A DNA stretch of 64,000 bases from the NCBI GenBank assembly GCA_024508355.1, contig JAMZEJ010000011.1, positions 1 to 64,000 of the forward strand. The letters run 5' to 3'. Every line of letters begins with the position of its first letter. Within the stretch, counting starts at the first letter, position 1. The DNA comes from Rhizosaccharibacter radicis. GTDB taxonomy: Bacteria > Pseudomonadota > Alphaproteobacteria > Acetobacterales > Acetobacteraceae. The translations under genes were made by a program, and so were the position numbers. The notes under the pieces are model-generated. The model had not been told where the DNA came from. It searched no databases and saw nothing but the letters and a program-made list of their open reading frames with translations. Shown here piece after piece: positions 42,083-51,128 of this stretch.

Positions 42083-45037
42083 ATGAGCGAGACCACCGAC
42101 TATCGGAACAGCGTGTTCCTGCCGCAGACCCCGTTTCCCATGCGCGGCGACCTGCCCAAGCGCGAGCCCGCGATCCTGGAGCGGTGGGCGGCGTCGGATC
42201 TGGATGGCGCGCTGCGGGCGGCGGAAGCCGGGCGGCCGCGCTTCACCCTGCATGACGGCCCGCCCTACGCGAACGGCCATCTGCATATCGGGCACGCGCT
42301 GAACAAGATCCTGAAGGACGTGATCAACCGGGCCCACCGCATGAGCGGGTTCGCGGTGCGCTACGTGCCCGGCTGGGACTGTCACGGCCTGCCGATCGAG
42401 TGGCGGATCGAGGAGGAGTACCGCAAGAGCGGGCGCGACAAGGACAAGGTGCCGGTGCTGCAGTTCCGCGCCGAATGCCGGAGCTACGCCGCGAAATGGC
42501 TGGAGGTCCAGGCGGCCGAGTTCCGACGTCTGGGCGTGCAGGGCGCGTGGGCCGAGCGCTACAGCACCATGGATTTCACGTCGGAAGCGGCCATCGCCGG
42601 GGAGATCGGCCGGTTCCTCCTGAACGGCGCGCTGTATCGCGGGCTGCGTCCGGTGATGTGGAGCCCGGTGGAGAAGACCGCGCTCGCCGAGGCCGAGATC
42701 GAATATCACGACCACACCTCGACCACGATCTGGGTGGCGTTCCCGGTGGTGCGCGACCCGACGCCGGGCCACGCGCTGGAAGGCGCCTCGGCGGTGATCT
42801 GGACCACCACGCCGTGGACCATCCCCGCCAACCGCGCCATCGCCTACGGCCCCGGCATCACCTACGCGGTGCTGCGGGTGGACGAGGTGGCCGAAGGATC
42901 GGGTGTGCACCCGGGCGCGAAGCTGCTGGTGGCGGAAGCGCTGATCGAGCCCTTCGTCGAGAAGGCCGGGATCGTGCAGCACCACGTGCTCTATACCCTC
43001 CCGGGCGAGGCGCTGGAGGGCACGGTTTGCGCCCATCCGCTGCGCGACCTCGCGTTCGAGACGGGCGAGGGGGGCTACCACCACGACGTGCCGATGCTTG
43101 CCGGCGAGTTCGTCACCACCGATGCGGGCACCGGGCTCGTGCACATGGCGCCCGCGCATGGCGAGGACGATTTCGCGCTGTGCGTGGCCAACGGGATTCC
43201 GGTCGCCGAAGCGGTGGAGGATGACGGCCGCTATGCCGCCTGGGTTCCGGGCTTCGGCGGCATCCACGTGTTCAAGGCGGCCGATCCGTTGGCCGAGGCG
43301 CTGGGCCGCGCCATGACCGCGTCGGTCGAGGCGCCCGAGGAGCGGGCGGCCGCCGGGCTGGTGGCGCGCGGCACGCTGGTGCATTCCTATCCGCATTCCT
43401 GGCGCTCGCGCGCGCCGGTGATCTATCGCGCCACCCCGCAATGGTTCATCCGCATGGACGATGCGGACGGGGGCGGCATCCGCGCCGACGCGCTGCGGGC
43501 GCTGAACGACGTGCGCTTCATCCCCGAAGGGGCGCGCAACCGCCTCACCTCCATGGTGGCCGGCCGTCCGGACTGGTGCATCAGCCGTCAGCGCGCCTGG
43601 GGCGTGCCGATCGCGGTGTTCGTGGAGAAGCGCACCGGCGAGGTGCTGCGCGATCCGGCGGTGATGGCGCGGGTGGTGGAAGCGTTCCGCGCGGAAGGCG
43701 CGGATGCCTGGTACTCGTCGCCGCCCGGGCGCTTCCTGGGCGAGGGACGCGATCCGGCCGACTACGAGCAGGTGTCCGACATCGTGGACGTGTGGTTCGA
43801 GAGCGGCTCGACCCACAGCTTCGTGCTGGACCAGCCTGACGCGCCGCGCCCCGAGCTCGGCTTCCCGGCCGACCTGTATCTGGAAGGCTCCGACCAGCAT
43901 CGCGGCTGGTTCCAGTCCTCCTTGCTCGAATCGGTCGGCACGCGCGGCGTGGCGCCGTTCCGGGCGCTGGTGACCAACGGCTTCGTGCTCGACGAGCAGG
44001 GCCGCAAGATGAGCAAGTCGCTCGGCAACGTGGTGGCGCCCCAGGACGTCAACGACACGCTCGGCGCCGACATCCTGCGCCTGTGGGTGATGAACTCCGA
44101 CACCAACGAGGATCTCCGCATCGGCAAGGAGATCCTCAAGCAGCAGGGCGAGCTGTATCGCCGGCTGCGCAACACCCTGCGCTGGCTGCTGGGCAGCCTC
44201 CACGGCTTCGACGACGCCGAGACCGTGGCGCCGTCGGAGATGCCGGAGCTGGAGCGCTGGGTACTGCACCGGCTGGCGGAACTGGACCGCATCGTCCGCC
44301 GGGCGGTGGACACGCATCAGTGGGTCGGCGTGGTGCCGGCGATCCATCATTTCTGCGCCTCCGACCTGTCCGCCTTCTATTTCGACGTCCGCAAGGACGC
44401 GCTGTATTGCGACGGCCCGTCCAGCCTCCGCCGCCGGGCGGTCCGCACCGTGCTGGACCGGCTGCATCGCTGCCTGTGCGCCTGGCTCGCCCCGGTGCTG
44501 GTGTTCACCGCCGAGGAAGCCTGGACCGCCCGCTTCGGCGACGCGTCCAGCGTCCATGCCGGATCGTTCCCGGAGATCCCCGAGCTCTGGCACGACCCCG
44601 AGCTGGGCGAGCGCTGGGTGCGGCTGCGCGCGGTGCGGCGTTTGGTCACCACCGCCATCGAGGGCGCCCGGCGCGACGGGCTGATCGGCGCCTCGCTGCA
44701 GGCCGCCGTGACCCTGCCGCTGGCGGCCGAGGAAGCGGCGGAGATGGGAGCGCTCGACTGGGCCGAGCTGTTGATCGTGTCCGGAGCGGACGTGCGGGTC
44801 GATCCCGACGCGCGTCCCTTGTTCACGCCCGGCACGGGCGGCGGGTCGGCTGATCCCGGGGCGGCCTTCGTGCACCGGGCGCCGGAGGTGCGGGTGGCGC
44901 CGGGGCATAAATGCGCCCGCTGCTGGCGGGTGCTGCCCGAGGTGGGCGACGCGCCGGCGTCGCTGTGCCGGCGTTGTGAGGACGTGGTGGCGAACCAGGA
45001 AGCGGCGGCGGGGACCGGCGCCGGGGTGGATGCGTGA
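42083..45037 (+). CDS. ileS: isoleucyl-tRNA synthetase
   Basis: IleS charges tRNA-Ile and edits mischarged valine. The 984-residue class I synthetase has the HIGH motif in YANGHLHIGHALNKILKDV and KMSKS in QGRKMSKSLGN. The editing domain includes WTTTPWTIPANRAIAY, and the C-terminal zinc knuckle is KCARCWRVL with CRRCEDV. ATG 42083 follows GGGAGAGGG closely. The frame is open far upstream through ribF, but without family support. The stop overlaps the lspA start as GTGA. No T-box is visible, as expected for a proteobacterium. Confidence 0.96.
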   Translation: MSETTDYRNSVFLPQTPFPMRGDLPKREPAILERWAASDLDGALRAAEAGRPRFTLHDGPPYANGHLHIGHALNKILKDVINRAHRMSGFAVRYVPGWDCHGLPIEWRIEEEYRKSGRDKDKVPVLQFRAECRSYAAKWLEVQAAEFRRLGVQGAWAERYSTMDFTSEAAIAGEIGRFLLNGALYRGLRPVMWSPVEKTALAEAEIEYHDHTSTTIWVAFPVVRDPTPGHALEGASAVIWTTTPWTIPANRAIAYGPGITYAVLRVDEVAEGSGVHPGAKLLVAEALIEPFVEKAGIVQHHVLYTLPGEALEGTVCAHPLRDLAFETGEGGYHHDVPMLAGEFVTTDAGTGLVHMAPAHGEDDFALCVANGIPVAEAVEDDGRYAAWVPGFGGIHVFKAADPLAEALGRAMTASVEAPEERAAAGLVARGTLVHSYPHSWRSRAPVIYRATPQWFIRMDDADGGGIRADALRALNDVRFIPEGARNRLTSMVAGRPDWCISRQRAWGVPIAVFVEKRTGEVLRDPAVMARVVEAFRAEGADAWYSSPPGRFLGEGRDPADYEQVSDIVDVWFESGSTHSFVLDQPDAPRPELGFPADLYLEGSDQHRGWFQSSLLESVGTRGVAPFRALVTNGFVLDEQGRKMSKSLGNVVAPQDVNDTLGADILRLWVMNSDTNEDLRIGKEILKQQGELYRRLRNTLRWLLGSLHGFDDAETVAPSEMPELERWVLHRLAELDRIVRRAVDTHQWVGVVPAIHHFCASDLSAFYFDVRKDALYCDGPSSLRRRAVRTVLDRLHRCLCAWLAPVLVFTAEEAWTARFGDASSVHAGSFPEIPELWHDPELGERWVRLRAVRRLVTTAIEGARRDGLIGASLQAAVTLPLAAEEAAEMGALDWAELLIVSGADVRVDPDARPLFTPGTGGGSADPGAAFVHRAPEVRVAPGHKCARCWRVLPEVGDAPASLCRRCEDVVANQEAAAGTGAGVDA

Positions 45038-45546
45038 GCCAGCCGATCGCTGCCGCACCGGTGCGGTTCGGACGCTTCCTGCCGCTCGGCGCGCTGTTGT
45101 TCGCGGCGGTGCTGGCGGCGGACCAGCTCAGCAAGGCCTGGATCCTCTACGGCCTGCGGCTGCCCGAGAAGGGCTCGGTCGCGATCCTGCCGGTGCTGAA
45201 CTTCACCATGGTGTGGAACCACGCGGTGACGTTCGGGATGTTCGGCGGCGTGGGCGGCGCCGGGCGCTGGCTGTTCAGCGTGGTGGCGCTGGTGGTGGTG
45301 GCGCTGCTCGGCTGGTGGATGGCGCACACGCCCCGGGCCCACGTGGCGGCGGCGCTGGGCGCCATCGCGGGCGGCGCCATCGGCAACGTGATCGACCGGC
45401 TGCGCTTCGGGGCCGTGGTGGATTTCATCCATGCCCATGCCTTCGGCTGGTCCTGGTACGTGTTCAACGTGGGCGACGCGGCCATTGTCTGCGGGGTCGG
45501 CGTGCTGCTGCTGGACGGGTTGCTGGACCGGCGGCCGGCTGCCTGA
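45034..45546 (+). CDS. lspA: lipoprotein signal peptidase II
   Basis: LspA removes signal peptides from prolipoproteins in the inner membrane. The 170-residue product has four membrane helices. The catalytic aspartates lie in GNVIDRLRFGAVVDFIH and WYVFNVGDAAI. ADQLSKAWI and WNHAVTFGMFGG match other family blocks. It starts at GTG 45034, overlapping ileS by 4 bp. Its substrates here include the two predicted lipoproteins at 29867 and 46949. Confidence 0.95.
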   Translation: MSQPIAAAPVRFGRFLPLGALLFAAVLAADQLSKAWILYGLRLPEKGSVAILPVLNFTMVWNHAVTFGMFGGVGGAGRWLFSVVALVVVALLGWWMAHTPRAHVAAALGAIAGGAIGNVIDRLRFGAVVDFIHAHAFGWSWYVFNVGDAAIVCGVGVLLLDGLLDRRPAA

Positions 45547-45790
45547 GCCGATCGCGGCGGGATCGCGCGGGAGCCGGCAGGACACCCGGGCGCGAACCTC
45601 GCACAGCCGCGCCCCACGCCCGTCGGGACTGCCGCGGCATGAGCGGCCGGCGGCGCCTCGTTTCGCCGGGTAGTGCGTCTTCGGGCGACGACGCTGGCGG
45701 GCGGTGATGGGGCCGCCGTCGTGGGGGCCGCGGCCGGAAACCCCGGGCGGACCGGGCGTTCGAACAGCGACAACGCCTGGAGCCGAGCCG

Positions 45791-46609
45791 ATGCCGCATG
45801 TCCCGACCATCAGCCTCAATGACGGCCACTCGATCCCGCAGCTCGGGTTCGGCGTTTATCAGGTGCCGGCGGCTGAAGCGCGCGGCGTGGTCGGGACCGC
45901 GCTGGAGGCCGGCTACAGGTCGATCGACACCGCGACCATCTACCGCAACGAGGAAGGGGTGGGGCAGGCGATCCGCGACAGCGCCATCGACCGGAACGAG
46001 ATCTTCCTGGCCACCAAGCTGTGGAACGACGACCAGGGCTATGACAGCGCGCTGCGGGCCTTCGATGCGAGCCTCGGGCGCCTGGGTCTCGATCACGTCG
46101 ATCTCTACCTGATCCACTGGCCGCAACCCTCGCGCGACCGCTACCGCGACAGCTGGCGCGCGCTCGAGAAGATCAAGGCCGACGGGCGCGCGCGCTCGAT
46201 CGGCGTGTCCAACTTCACGGTGGCGCATCTGGAACGGCTGCTGGGCGATCACGGCGTGGTACCGAGCCTGAACCAGATCGAGCTGCATCCCGGCCTGCCG
46301 CAGGACGAGCTGGTGCGGTTCCACCGGGAGCACAACATCGTCACGGAAGCCTGGAGCCCGCTGGCCCAGGGCGACCTCGACAATTCCGTGGTGCGCGAGC
46401 TGGCCGCCAAGCACAGCCGCACCCCGGCCCAGGTGGTGCTGCGCTGGCACATGCAGCGCGGTGTGGTGGCGATCCCCAAATCCGCGACCCCGTCGCGCAT
46501 CCGCGAGAACATCGACGTGTTCGATTTCGGGCTCGACGACGACGACATGCGCGCCATCGCCACCCTGAACACCGGCAAGCGGCTGGGTCCGGACCCCGAG
46601 CGGTTCTGA
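45791..46609 (+). CDS. aldo/keto reductase (2,5-diketogluconate reductase type)
   Basis: A 272-residue NADPH-dependent oxidoreductase of the AKR superfamily, subgroup of 2,5-diketo-D-gluconate reductases. The catalytic residues are visible: Asp and Tyr in SIDTATIYRNEEGVG, Lys in FLATKLWND, His in DLYLIHWPQP. The cofactor region is GVVAIPKSATPSRIREN. The start is ATG 45791. Acetic acid bacteria make ketogluconates, so such a substrate is plausible, but the family is broad. It lies 244 bp after lspA and appears to be transcribed separately. Confidence 0.92.
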   Translation: MPHVPTISLNDGHSIPQLGFGVYQVPAAEARGVVGTALEAGYRSIDTATIYRNEEGVGQAIRDSAIDRNEIFLATKLWNDDQGYDSALRAFDASLGRLGLDHVDLYLIHWPQPSRDRYRDSWRALEKIKADGRARSIGVSNFTVAHLERLLGDHGVVPSLNQIELHPGLPQDELVRFHREHNIVTEAWSPLAQGDLDNSVVRELAAKHSRTPAQVVLRWHMQRGVVAIPKSATPSRIRENIDVFDFGLDDDDMRAIATLNTGKRLGPDPERF

Positions 46610-46948
46610 CCGGGGAGCGGACACCACGCCGGGCTCGGCGTCGGGGCGTCGGCGTCGGGGCGTCGGCGCGGCGGGTCGCTCCCGCGTGGATCTCGTGCGA
46701 TGTTCCCGTGCGCGATGTCTCCGCGTGGGCATCACATGGCCCGCGGGGACATCGGCGGGAAGCCGCGGTGCGTGCTCGTCGCCGCCGGACCGGTGGCCGG
46801 GTTCGGCTGGCTCCCGGTGCCGATCGGCGGAGCAGAGGCCAGCGGCTTGGCTGTCGCGTCCGCAGCGGCGCGGCCCGGTGCGGGTCTTCCCGGCGGGAAC
46901 CGGTCGTGCCGCTTGCCGATCGGTCTGGTTCCGGCGTAAGCAGGCGCC
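46610..46948. other. intergenic spacer with a 14-bp tandem repeat
   Basis: About 340 bp between the aldo/keto reductase and the DUF3035 lipoprotein. GGCGTCGGGGCGTC is repeated twice in tandem at 46637-46664 with a partial third unit. No gene or clear promoter is visible. Confidence 0.55.
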
Positions 46949-47494
46949 ATGTTCGCGATGGCGTCCCGTTCGATCCTGCTGATGGCGGCGCTGGGCGCCG
47001 TTCCCCTGTTGTCCGGCTGCACCGGCGAGCAGATCGAGCGCGAGTTCGGCATGACCCGCGCGTCGCCGGACGAATACACCGTCACCACCCGCGCGCCACT
47101 GTCGATCCCGCCCAGCGAGCAGATCAGCCCGCCGACGCCGGGCGTGGAGCAAACCACGGCCCAGAGCAGCCAGACCCAGGCGCTGGAAAGCATCGCGCCC
47201 AACGTGGCCCTCCAGGGCACGGGCGGGACGGACAGCGCCGGGCAGCAGGCGCTGATCGCCGGGGCCGCTTCTTCGAGCCGCAACGCGGCCGACAACGGCG
47301 CCCTCGATCATCCGGGCCAGGGTTTCGTGAACGAGCTGATGTTCTGGCAGGGTTCCGGCGGCAACGAGGTGGTGGATGGCGCCGCCGAGAAGCGCCGCCT
47401 GCAGGAGAACGCCGCCCTGGGCCGCAGCCCGACCGCGGGCGCGACCCCCACCGTCAAGGCCAGCAAGCCGGGCTTCTTCGACCGGCTGTTCTGA
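46949..47494 (+). CDS. DUF3035 lipoprotein, probable BamF-type outer-membrane assembly subunit
   Basis: A 181-residue lipoprotein with lipobox PLLSGCTGE. The conserved block GMTRASPDEYTVTTRAPLSI is the signature of the alphaproteobacterial DUF3035 family, which I recall as linked to the beta-barrel assembly machine as BamF; that link is from memory, not from this sequence. The middle and C-terminus are Gln/Ser/Gly-rich, ending in KPGFFDRLF. A second ATG three codons downstream is equally possible. It lies in the lspA neighbourhood, as is common in this class. Confidence 0.82.
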   Translation: MFAMASRSILLMAALGAVPLLSGCTGEQIEREFGMTRASPDEYTVTTRAPLSIPPSEQISPPTPGVEQTTAQSSQTQALESIAPNVALQGTGGTDSAGQQALIAGAASSSRNAADNGALDHPGQGFVNELMFWQGSGGNEVVDGAAEKRRLQENAALGRSPTAGATPTVKASKPGFFDRLF

Positions 47495-48669
47495 ACCGCG
47501 CCGGGGTTGCCCGGAGCGTCACGGCGGTCTGACCGCCATCCGCCGGTCGGCGGCCCGTGCCGCTCTCCTTGACGGCGACATGCGTACCCGCGTTACGGCT
47601 GCCGGTCGCAGGATGGTCGGCTTCGAGCCTGGCGTCGCTGGAGGTGGCCTCCCGCACGGCGGACGATTTTGTTCTTCCAGAGCCGTGCTCTCACGGTGGC
47701 CCGGCATCGGCAACCGGGCTGTGGGCCAAGATGGAGCGGTGGCGGCCCTGCACCGTCCACGCGTCGGCATCCCCCCTGCACCGGCCCGTGTCTTGCCGCC
47801 GATGGATCTCGGGCGCGGCATCAGTGCGAGTCGAGGCCGCGCGACCTGACGGACCGTCCGTTTGCCATGGCATGGAAGCGTCCGGCGTCCGGAACGCCTC
47901 CTCCCATCATGGTCCGGTAGCACCGCGCGCTCGAACATCTCGTGACTGCTGATGCGGGATCAGGATGCGGTCGCGGAACGCGATCCCCGGCCCAGGCCGT
48001 CCCGTCGGTTCGCTGCGGCGGCGGCCTGGTTACGATCCGCAGATCCCCGCGGCGTGCACCCGTCCCGTCTCCCGCACCGCCCGATGTCCGATCGTGGATG
48101 GCGCGGGTGTTTCCCTGCCGGGATGGATCATGCACCACCGACCGCGAGCGCTGTCCGGCGGACGCCCGGCTGTGGCATCCTGGAGCCAGGCATTGGGGCC
48201 CACCCCGAGTCCCCCCGCGCTGGGTCCCGGCGCTGGATCTACGAGGCCCATGCCTTGGCTGGTGCCGGTTTCGGGGCTGCCGATCGGAGCGAAGGTCCGG
48301 GTGCGACGCGTGCGGGGAAGGGTTGAAGATCATGCATTCGGCTCGTCCCAGTGTATCCGCGCCACCGTCCGGCATCCCGGCTGATGGCTGGTGCGGGCCG
48401 ATGCCCCTGCCTGTGACCCTGCCATCGCGCCGCGTGACGGCCTCGTGCCCGGATGCGAGTCGTGGAACGACGAGGGGGCGAGGTTCCGTTTCCCCGCGGA
48501 TGACGGGGATGGGGGAGGGCGGCGGCGCGCCTCGGCGGGGCGCGCGTCGCAGCTCCAAGGGTGGGTGCCCCGAGGGTGGATGCCCCGAGGGTGGGTGCTA
48601 CGACGGGCCGGTCGCGGGCGCGGCGGCGTCGGGCACGCCTGCCTCCGGACCGTCGGGCCTTGCGTGCTG
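47495..48669. other. 1.2-kb spacer upstream of mutL with short repeats
   Basis: The longest stretch without a gene in the window. Overlapping frames on both strands encode only Arg/Pro/Gly/Ser-rich sequence with no family likeness. Features seen are GGCGGTC and GACCGCC inverted around one base (47523-47537) just after the DUF3035 gene, and a 3 x 15-bp tandem repeat at 48559-48603. It might hold a decayed gene or an RNA; I cannot identify either. Confidence 0.55.
48559..48603. repeat. three tandem 15-bp repeats upstream of mutL
   Basis: GGGTGGGTGCCCCGA, GGGTGGATGCCCCGA and GGGTGGGTGCTACGA follow each other without spacing, ending 66 bp before the mutL start. In the mutL frame they would encode GWVPR-like units, but the MutL family starts later. 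Confidence 0.75.
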
Positions 48670-50961
48670 ATGTCGGTCCGGACGCTTCCCGTGGTGGACG
48701 ATCTTCCGTTGGCCGACGCCAGCGCCTTTCCCGTGATCCGACGCCTGTCGGAGCACACGGTGAACCAGATCGCCGCCGGCGAGGTGATCGAGCGTCCCGC
48801 GGCGGCCGTGAAGGAGCTGGTGGAGAACGCGCTGGATGCCGGCGCGCGGCGCATCTCGGTGTTTCTGGAAGCCGGCGGCATCGAGCGCATCGAGGTGGTG
48901 GACGATGGCTGCGGCATGGGGCCGGAGGATCTGTCGCTCGCCGTGCAGCGCCATTGCACCTCCAAGCTCGCCGACGAGACGCTGGTGCGGATCGACACGC
49001 TGGGGTTCCGGGGCGAGGCGCTCCCGTCGATCGGCGCCGCGGCCCGGCTGTCGATTTTTTCCCGTCGCCGGCCGCCCGGTGCCGGCACCCCGGCGTGGAA
49101 CCACGCCGATCGCGGAGGCGCCCTGCGGAACGCCCCGTGGAACGCAAACGGGGATGCCGGCGGGGACGCCAACGGGGACGATGGAGCCTGGTGCCTGCGG
49201 ATCGAGGGCGGCGCGGTGGGAGAGCCGTTTCCCTGCGCCGGACCTCCTGGGACCCGGGTGCTGGTGGAGGATCTGTTCTTCGCGACCCCCGCCCGCCGCA
49301 AGTTCCTCAAGAGCGCCCGCGTCGAGGCGTCGCACGCCGAGGCGGCGATCCGCCGGCTGGCGATGGCGGCACCGCACGTCGCGTTCCGCTTGCACAGCAA
49401 CGGCCGGACGCTGCTCGACCTGCCTGCCGCCGATCGCGCCGGTCGGGTGGAAGCGCTGCTTGCCGCCGACCAGGCCGACGGAGCCGGCGACCGGCGCTTC
49501 CAGGGATTGCTGGAGGTGGCGGGCGAGCGGGACGGGATGGTGTTGTCCGGCCGGATCTGCGGCCCGGCGGTGCATCGGGCCACCACTGCCAGCCAGTTCC
49601 TGGTGGTGAACAACCGGCCGGTGGTGGATCCGGTGCTGCGCACGGCGATGCGGGTGGCGTTCCGTCAGGTGATGGAGCCCGGACGGCACGCGGTGGGCGC
49701 GCTGTTTCTCCAGCTCCCGCCCGACCGGCTCGACGTCAACGTCCATCCTGCCAAGACCGAGCTGCGCTTCAGCGATCCCGACGGGGTGCGCGGCCTGGTG
49801 ATCGGCAGCATCCGACGGGCCCTGGCGGGCGGTGCCGGGACGACGGGGGCGGCGCTGGGCGGCGGGGGGCGCGGTGGCCGCATCTGGTATCCGCCCGAGC
49901 CCCGGCGAGACGCCGACGGCGCTTGGACGGGCCCTTCGGACGGCGGCGGGCCCGCGGGCCTGGGGAGCGGGGCCGGCGATCGTCCGGGGCCCGCCGTTCC
50001 ACCCCGGCTCGGTGAGCCGGGCGAGACCGGGGCCCATCCTCGGGAGACGGGCGATCCAGCCGCTATTGCCGGCGGATCCTGGCCGGGTGCTGCGACCATC
50101 GGGGAGGATCCGTTTCCGGCGACCGGGCGGACGCCGCCCGGTGGTTTCGCGGAACCGGACGGCTCCGGCCTCGGCGCCGTCGGCGCGGGGACGGATCGAC
50201 CGGCTGGCGATCCGCGGGACCACGAAGACATTCCCGCCCCCAGCTGGAGGGGGCCGGACCGGGAGGACGCGGCGGGCCGGCTGCCGTTGCGGGACGATCC
50301 TTCCGCGCGCCGGCTCGCGACGCAGCCCGCCGAACGGGAGCCGGATGCGGCCGACGCGGAGCGGCATCCGCTGGGCGCACCGGTCGCCCAGGTGCTCGAC
50401 ACCTACGTCATCGCGGTGGCGGCGGATGGCGCCCTGGTGCTGGTGGACCAGCACGCGGCGCATGAGCGCCTGACCCACGAGGCGCTGCGCGAGCAGTTCC
50501 TGTCCGGCCGGATCAGGGCGCAGCGGCTGTTGCTGCCCGCCGTGGTGGATCTGCCGGCGGGCGACGCGGAACGGTTGCTGGAATACCGGCACGCGCTGGC
50601 CGATTTCGGCGTGGAGATCGAATCGTTCGGGGGCCGGTCGGTGCTGCTGCGCGCGCTGCCGGCGCTGCTGGGCAATCCCGATCCCGCCTCCTTGCTGCGC
50701 GATCTCAGCGACGAGTTGGCGGCGGACGAACTGGCCGGCCCCGACGAGGCGGGGGCGTTGCAGAACCGGCTGGATGCGGTGATCGCCCGGATGGCGTGCC
50801 ACGGCTCCATCCGCGCCGGCCGGCGGCTGGGGGTGGAGGAGATGAGCGCGCTGCTGCGCCGCATGGAGGGCACCCCGCGCGCGGCCACCTGTTCCCACGG
50901 CCGCCCCACCTTCCTGCGGCTGAGCCGTGCCGACATCGAGCGGTTGTTCGGCCGCCGCTGA
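48670..50961 (+). CDS. mutL: DNA mismatch repair protein MutL with an enlarged lid and linker
   Basis: MutL couples mismatch recognition by MutS to strand removal. From ATG 48670 (MSVRTLPVVDDL) it has 763 residues, against about 600-650 usually. The GHKL ATPase motifs are NQIAAGEVIERPAAAVKELV, DDGCGM and TLGFRGEALPSIG. Residues about 135-174 hold an insertion with NANGDAGGDANGDDG, and about 378-565 form a Pro/Gly/Arg-rich linker. The C-terminal domain has DQHAAHERLTHE, which fits the DQHA(x)2E(x)4E endonuclease motif, plus ACHGSIRAGRRL and CSHGRPT, so an intrinsic nicking activity is likely. No clear ribosome site precedes the ATG. Confidence 0.93.
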   Translation: MSVRTLPVVDDLPLADASAFPVIRRLSEHTVNQIAAGEVIERPAAAVKELVENALDAGARRISVFLEAGGIERIEVVDDGCGMGPEDLSLAVQRHCTSKLADETLVRIDTLGFRGEALPSIGAAARLSIFSRRRPPGAGTPAWNHADRGGALRNAPWNANGDAGGDANGDDGAWCLRIEGGAVGEPFPCAGPPGTRVLVEDLFFATPARRKFLKSARVEASHAEAAIRRLAMAAPHVAFRLHSNGRTLLDLPAADRAGRVEALLAADQADGAGDRRFQGLLEVAGERDGMVLSGRICGPAVHRATTASQFLVVNNRPVVDPVLRTAMRVAFRQVMEPGRHAVGALFLQLPPDRLDVNVHPAKTELRFSDPDGVRGLVIGSIRRALAGGAGTTGAALGGGGRGGRIWYPPEPRRDADGAWTGPSDGGGPAGLGSGAGDRPGPAVPPRLGEPGETGAHPRETGDPAAIAGGSWPGAATIGEDPFPATGRTPPGGFAEPDGSGLGAVGAGTDRPAGDPRDHEDIPAPSWRGPDREDAAGRLPLRDDPSARRLATQPAEREPDAADAERHPLGAPVAQVLDTYVIAVAADGALVLVDQHAAHERLTHEALREQFLSGRIRAQRLLLPAVVDLPAGDAERLLEYRHALADFGVEIESFGGRSVLLRALPALLGNPDPASLLRDLSDELAADELAGPDEAGALQNRLDAVIARMACHGSIRAGRRLGVEEMSALLRRMEGTPRAATCSHGRPTFLRLSRADIERLFGRR

Positions 50962-51128
50962 CGGCGGGACCCTGGGGCGTGGAGCCACGGGGCAGCAACG
51001 TTGAACCGGACCGGAACCGGCTGTTCCTCACCGGCCACCGGCATGGCCGGAGGACGGCGGCCGGAGCGATGACGGGAGATACCTCCGCCGGCTCACCCCG
51101 GCGTCGGCGCCCTGCTTCGATGAACCCG

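Noticed and set aside
47821-48558. Open frames of about 240 codons on either strand in the mutL spacer
   Set aside because: Composition is Arg/Pro/Gly/Ser-rich without domains, membrane helices or ribosome sites.
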